Shown: positions 54,972 through 56,936 of the stretch, piece after piece
Numbering within the stretch: the first letter of the stretch is position 1
Layout: the number at the start of each line of letters is the position of its first letter
Assembly: GCA_003222675.1 (NCBI GenBank)
Contig: QHWT01000054.1
Span: 1 to 56,936 of the forward strand
Direction: 5' to 3'
DNA from: Acidobacteriota bacterium
GTDB lineage: Bacteria > Acidobacteriota > Vicinamibacteria > Vicinamibacterales > 2-12-FULL-66-21
DNA: 56,936 nucleotides
Made by a program: the position numbers and the translations under genes
Notes under the pieces: model-generated
What the model was told of the DNA's origin: nothing
The model's database searches: none
Seen by the model: the letters and a program-made list of their open reading frames with translations, nothing else

Positions 54972-56612
54972 ATGACCGGCGCCGCGTGGCTTCAATCCTA
55001 CTCAGGGGTGCGGGCGAAGATCGGGCTCGGACCCGATGTCAGCCGCGACGATGAGGCGTTCGCCTTCCGTCATGCGTACTGTTACGCCGTGTCGCGGATG
55101 CAGGCCAATCCCGCGCCACGCGCCACGCTCGTGCTCGCGCGCGACCCTCGCCCGACAGGCAGTGGGCTGGCGCGCGCCCAGGCCCGCGGTCTCGCGACCG
55201 CGTGTCACGATCTCGGCGTCGAGCTCGCGCTGATCGATCTCGGTGTCGTCCCGACGCCTGTGTGGCAGCACTCGGTCCGGCTGTTCGAGGCGCACGGGGG
55301 CGTGATGATCACCGCGAGCCACAATCCGGTGGACGAAAACGGCTGGAAGTACGCGACCGGCGTCGACACGTTCGGCGTCGACCCCGCGCCGCCCGGCGCC
55401 CTTCTCTCGGCCGCGGAGATGGGACACCTGATCCGCGCGGCGAATGCGTTCGCCCCGCATCCCTGGCGATCGCCGCTCGGCTCGGTCACCGATCACGCCG
55501 CACGCGAGCGCGCAATCTCGAATTACGTCAGCTTTCTCGCCGACGGCTACCGCTCGCATGCGCCCGGCGTGCGGGTCGTGGTCGATCCAAATGGCGGCGC
55601 CGCCTGCACGGTAGCGGAACGCGCCTTTCGCGCCCTGGGCGTTGAGCCAATCCTTATCAATCACGTGGAAGGACAGGTCGCGCACGAGATCGACGCCGAG
55701 CACGCGCGCCCCGACGGCACGCACGTGCTCGATGATGTCGCCAGGCGTGTACGTGCGGAGCGCGCGCTGTTTGGACTCGCCTACGACTTCGACGCAGACC
55801 GCGGGAACCTCACCTACATCGATGGGGACGGGCGGACGCACATCCCATCGCCTCAGGCGTCCGCCGCGATGAACACGGCGATCGCGCTCGCACTGCACCG
55901 CCGTTCCGGCGATTCACGACCGCCCGCCGTGGTCGCATCGGACGCGACCTCCTGTCGCGTCAAGCGGGTCGCGGCATCGTTTGGCGCGGAGGTCTTCGAG
56001 GTGGAGACGGGCGAGATCAACGTCGTGACGAAGATGCAGGATCTCGAGCGCCACAACTTCTGCGCCGTCATCGGCGTCGAAGGGCCGAACGGCGGCACGG
56101 TGTTCTCGGGCACGACCTGCCGCGACGGCACGCTCGTCGGCGCCGGCGCGCTGCTCGCGGCGGCTGACGCCGAGCTGCGCGCGATCATCGCGCACGCGCT
56201 CGCGCCCGGCCGTCAGATGCGGCCCGACCTGGCGGGGTTCATTGAAATCTTGCCCACTCAGCGATCGTTCATGGAGAGGCACGACGCGCCGGCGGACTGG
56301 CACAAGACGGTGGACACATTCGACCGCGCGTTTCCGCGCATCTTCGCGTCGGAGCTGGCGCGCACGTGGGAGCGCTTCGACATCGTGTACTCGTACACGC
56401 GATACGTGGGGCCCGAACGGCCTATGGCCGCCTGGTACGGATGGAAGGCGCGGCTGTTCCGTCCCGGTGCCGAGGGCTTCCTCTGGATCCGGGGTTCGAA
56501 GACCGAGGCCGGCGTCGCGCGTGTCGTGGGAGATGCGCCCGATGAGGCCGCGGCGCGCACACTCGTCGATCTCGGCCGGCGGCTTCTGTCAGAGAGCCGC
56601 GCACTCGCCTAG
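54972..56612 (+). CDS. Phosphomannomutase/phosphoglucomutase family protein
   Basis: A 546-residue alpha-D-phosphohexomutase from ATG 54972. The phospho-serine is S116 in MITASHNP; the Mg site is D272, D274, D276 and R277 in DFDADRGNL (usually DGDGDR); the sugar-recognition loop is GVEGPNGGTVF, and a C-terminal phosphate-binding domain follows. The substitutions D-F-D-A-D-R keep all metal ligands. The enzyme interconverts hexose 1- and 6-phosphates for cell-surface sugar synthesis or glycogen metabolism; which sugar cannot be told. At 546 residues it is longer than the usual ~460 because of inserts. It is read divergently from the haem protein gene, with ~106 bp between them. Confidence 0.9.
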   Translation: MTGAAWLQSYSGVRAKIGLGPDVSRDDEAFAFRHAYCYAVSRMQANPAPRATLVLARDPRPTGSGLARAQARGLATACHDLGVELALIDLGVVPTPVWQHSVRLFEAHGGVMITASHNPVDENGWKYATGVDTFGVDPAPPGALLSAAEMGHLIRAANAFAPHPWRSPLGSVTDHAARERAISNYVSFLADGYRSHAPGVRVVVDPNGGAACTVAERAFRALGVEPILINHVEGQVAHEIDAEHARPDGTHVLDDVARRVRAERALFGLAYDFDADRGNLTYIDGDGRTHIPSPQASAAMNTAIALALHRRSGDSRPPAVVASDATSCRVKRVAASFGAEVFEVETGEINVVTKMQDLERHNFCAVIGVEGPNGGTVFSGTTCRDGTLVGAGALLAAADAELRAIIAHALAPGRQMRPDLAGFIEILPTQRSFMERHDAPADWHKTVDTFDRAFPRIFASELARTWERFDIVYSYTRYVGPERPMAAWYGWKARLFRPGAEGFLWIRGSKTEAGVARVVGDAPDEAAARTLVDLGRRLLSESRALA

Positions 56613-56665
56613 CGAGGGGCCACAGAAGAACACGGACAAACACCGCACAGAGTTCTTCTCTGCTC

Positions 56666-56721
56666 CTATTGACACTCGATAGGAAGAAGCGCATAGTGAC
56701 GCTCCTATAGAGTGTCGATAG
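56666..56721 (+). promoter_or_regulatory. Candidate PadR operator, inverted pair
   Basis: CTATTGACACTCGATAG (56666) and CTATAGAGTGTCGATAG (56705) are 17-bp elements in inverted orientation, matching at 15 of 17 positions when one is reversed. Each also begins CTAT and ends ATAG. They sit 13-68 bp before the padR start at 56734, overlapping its likely promoter. The second contains TGTCGATA, shared with the repeats at 37761 and 37782. Confidence 0.65.
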
Positions 56722-56733
56722 CGGGAATGTTCG

Positions 56734-56936
56734 ATGCCATCACGCCGTACCACGCTCCTTCAGGGCACGCTCGACTTGCTGATTCTCAAGGCGCTCGCCA
56801 CCGGCGACCTGCACGGCCTTGGCGTCTCTCGTCGGATTCAGCAGATCACACGCGGCAGGTTCGTCGTCCAACCAGGGTCGCTCTTTCCAGCGCTGCATCG
56901 CCTTGAAGAGGCGGGTTGGCTCACGTCGACCTGGAA
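56734..56936 (+). CDS. PadR-family transcriptional regulator (partial, cut by window end)
   Basis: The first 67 codons are present. The protein starts MPSRRTTLLQGTLDLLILKA and continues with GVSRRIQQITRGRF, QPGSLFPALHRLEEAGW, matching the PadR recognition-helix region (compare GQGSLYPALYRLEHQGW in the gene at 37924). The rest, and presumably the gene it controls, lies beyond the window; in this lineage the usual partner is an ADOP permease. The inverted repeats just upstream suggest autoregulation. Confidence 0.92.
   Translation, partial: MPSRRTTLLQGTLDLLILKALATGDLHGLGVSRRIQQITRGRFVVQPGSLFPALHRLEEAGWLTSTW

Noticed and set aside
1-56936. Prophage, integron, genomic island or secondary-metabolite cluster
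   Set aside because: No integrase, transposase, tRNA-flanked junction, phage structural gene, polyketide or peptide synthetase was seen; the decayed genes look like local deletions.

Overview
The window is about 57 kb of high-GC DNA that looks like an Acidobacteriota chromosome, probably class Vicinamibacteria (subgroup 6). The evidence is four ADOP-type permeases with no ABC ATPase nearby, PadR regulators placed before such permeases, Oar-like TonB-dependent receptors with an N-terminal carboxypeptidase-regulatory-like domain, an FG-GAP repeat protein and a PVC-type CxxCH haem protein. The taxonomic call is inferred from gene families. I saw no rRNA, tRNA, CRISPR array, insertion sequence or phage gene.

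Layout. 1-1.8 kb: end of an outer-membrane receptor, a PAP2 phosphatase and a lipoprotein. 2.4-12.7 kb: a compact chemosensory operon, CheW / CheR-TPR / CheW / MCP / CheA-REC / CheB / triple-REC histidine kinase / REC-HD-GYP. Its content resembles the Wsp surface-sensing pathway, but the last gene encodes a c-di-GMP phosphodiesterase domain instead of a GGDEF cyclase. 12.7-14.6 kb: thinly coding DNA with a secreted HExxH protein, small ORFs and two coding fossils. 14.8-17.3 kb (minus): an intact TonB-dependent receptor. 18.2-21.4 kb: Dps, a cNMP-binding/thioredoxin-reductase-like fusion and a membrane protein. 21.5-28.1 kb: a frameshifted phospholipase-D-like protein, a sigma-factor fragment, a HAD phosphatase and an FG-GAP protein; the first and last share a C-terminal module. 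28.2-33.6 kb (minus): two ADOP permeases and a small secreted protein. 34-37.2 kb: a broken TonB-dependent receptor with two tandem terminators. 37.4-40.9 kb: a DUF1801 fragment, PadR and a broken ADOP permease. 40.9-45.7 kb: a broken aldehyde dehydrogenase, a saccharopine-dehydrogenase-like gene and an intact aldehyde dehydrogenase. 45.9-49.0 kb: FecR / OmpA-like lipoprotein / CHASE2-HD-GYP. 49-51.5 kb: another ADOP permease. 51.5-54.9 kb (minus): a ceramidase remnant and a PVC-type haem protein. 55-56.9 kb: a phosphohexomutase and the start of a second PadR gene.

Two themes stand out. First, c-di-GMP signalling: two HD-GYP proteins, each attached to a sensory apparatus (the chemosensory array, and the FecR/OmpA/CHASE2 envelope set), with no GGDEF protein in view. 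Second, gene erosion. Four long genes change frame exactly where a few to a few dozen residues of conserved sequence are missing, and five more loci are only fragments. Whether these are real pseudogenes or assembly errors needs read-level data. The two PadR genes are preceded by repeats sharing the core TGTCGATA, which are candidate operators.
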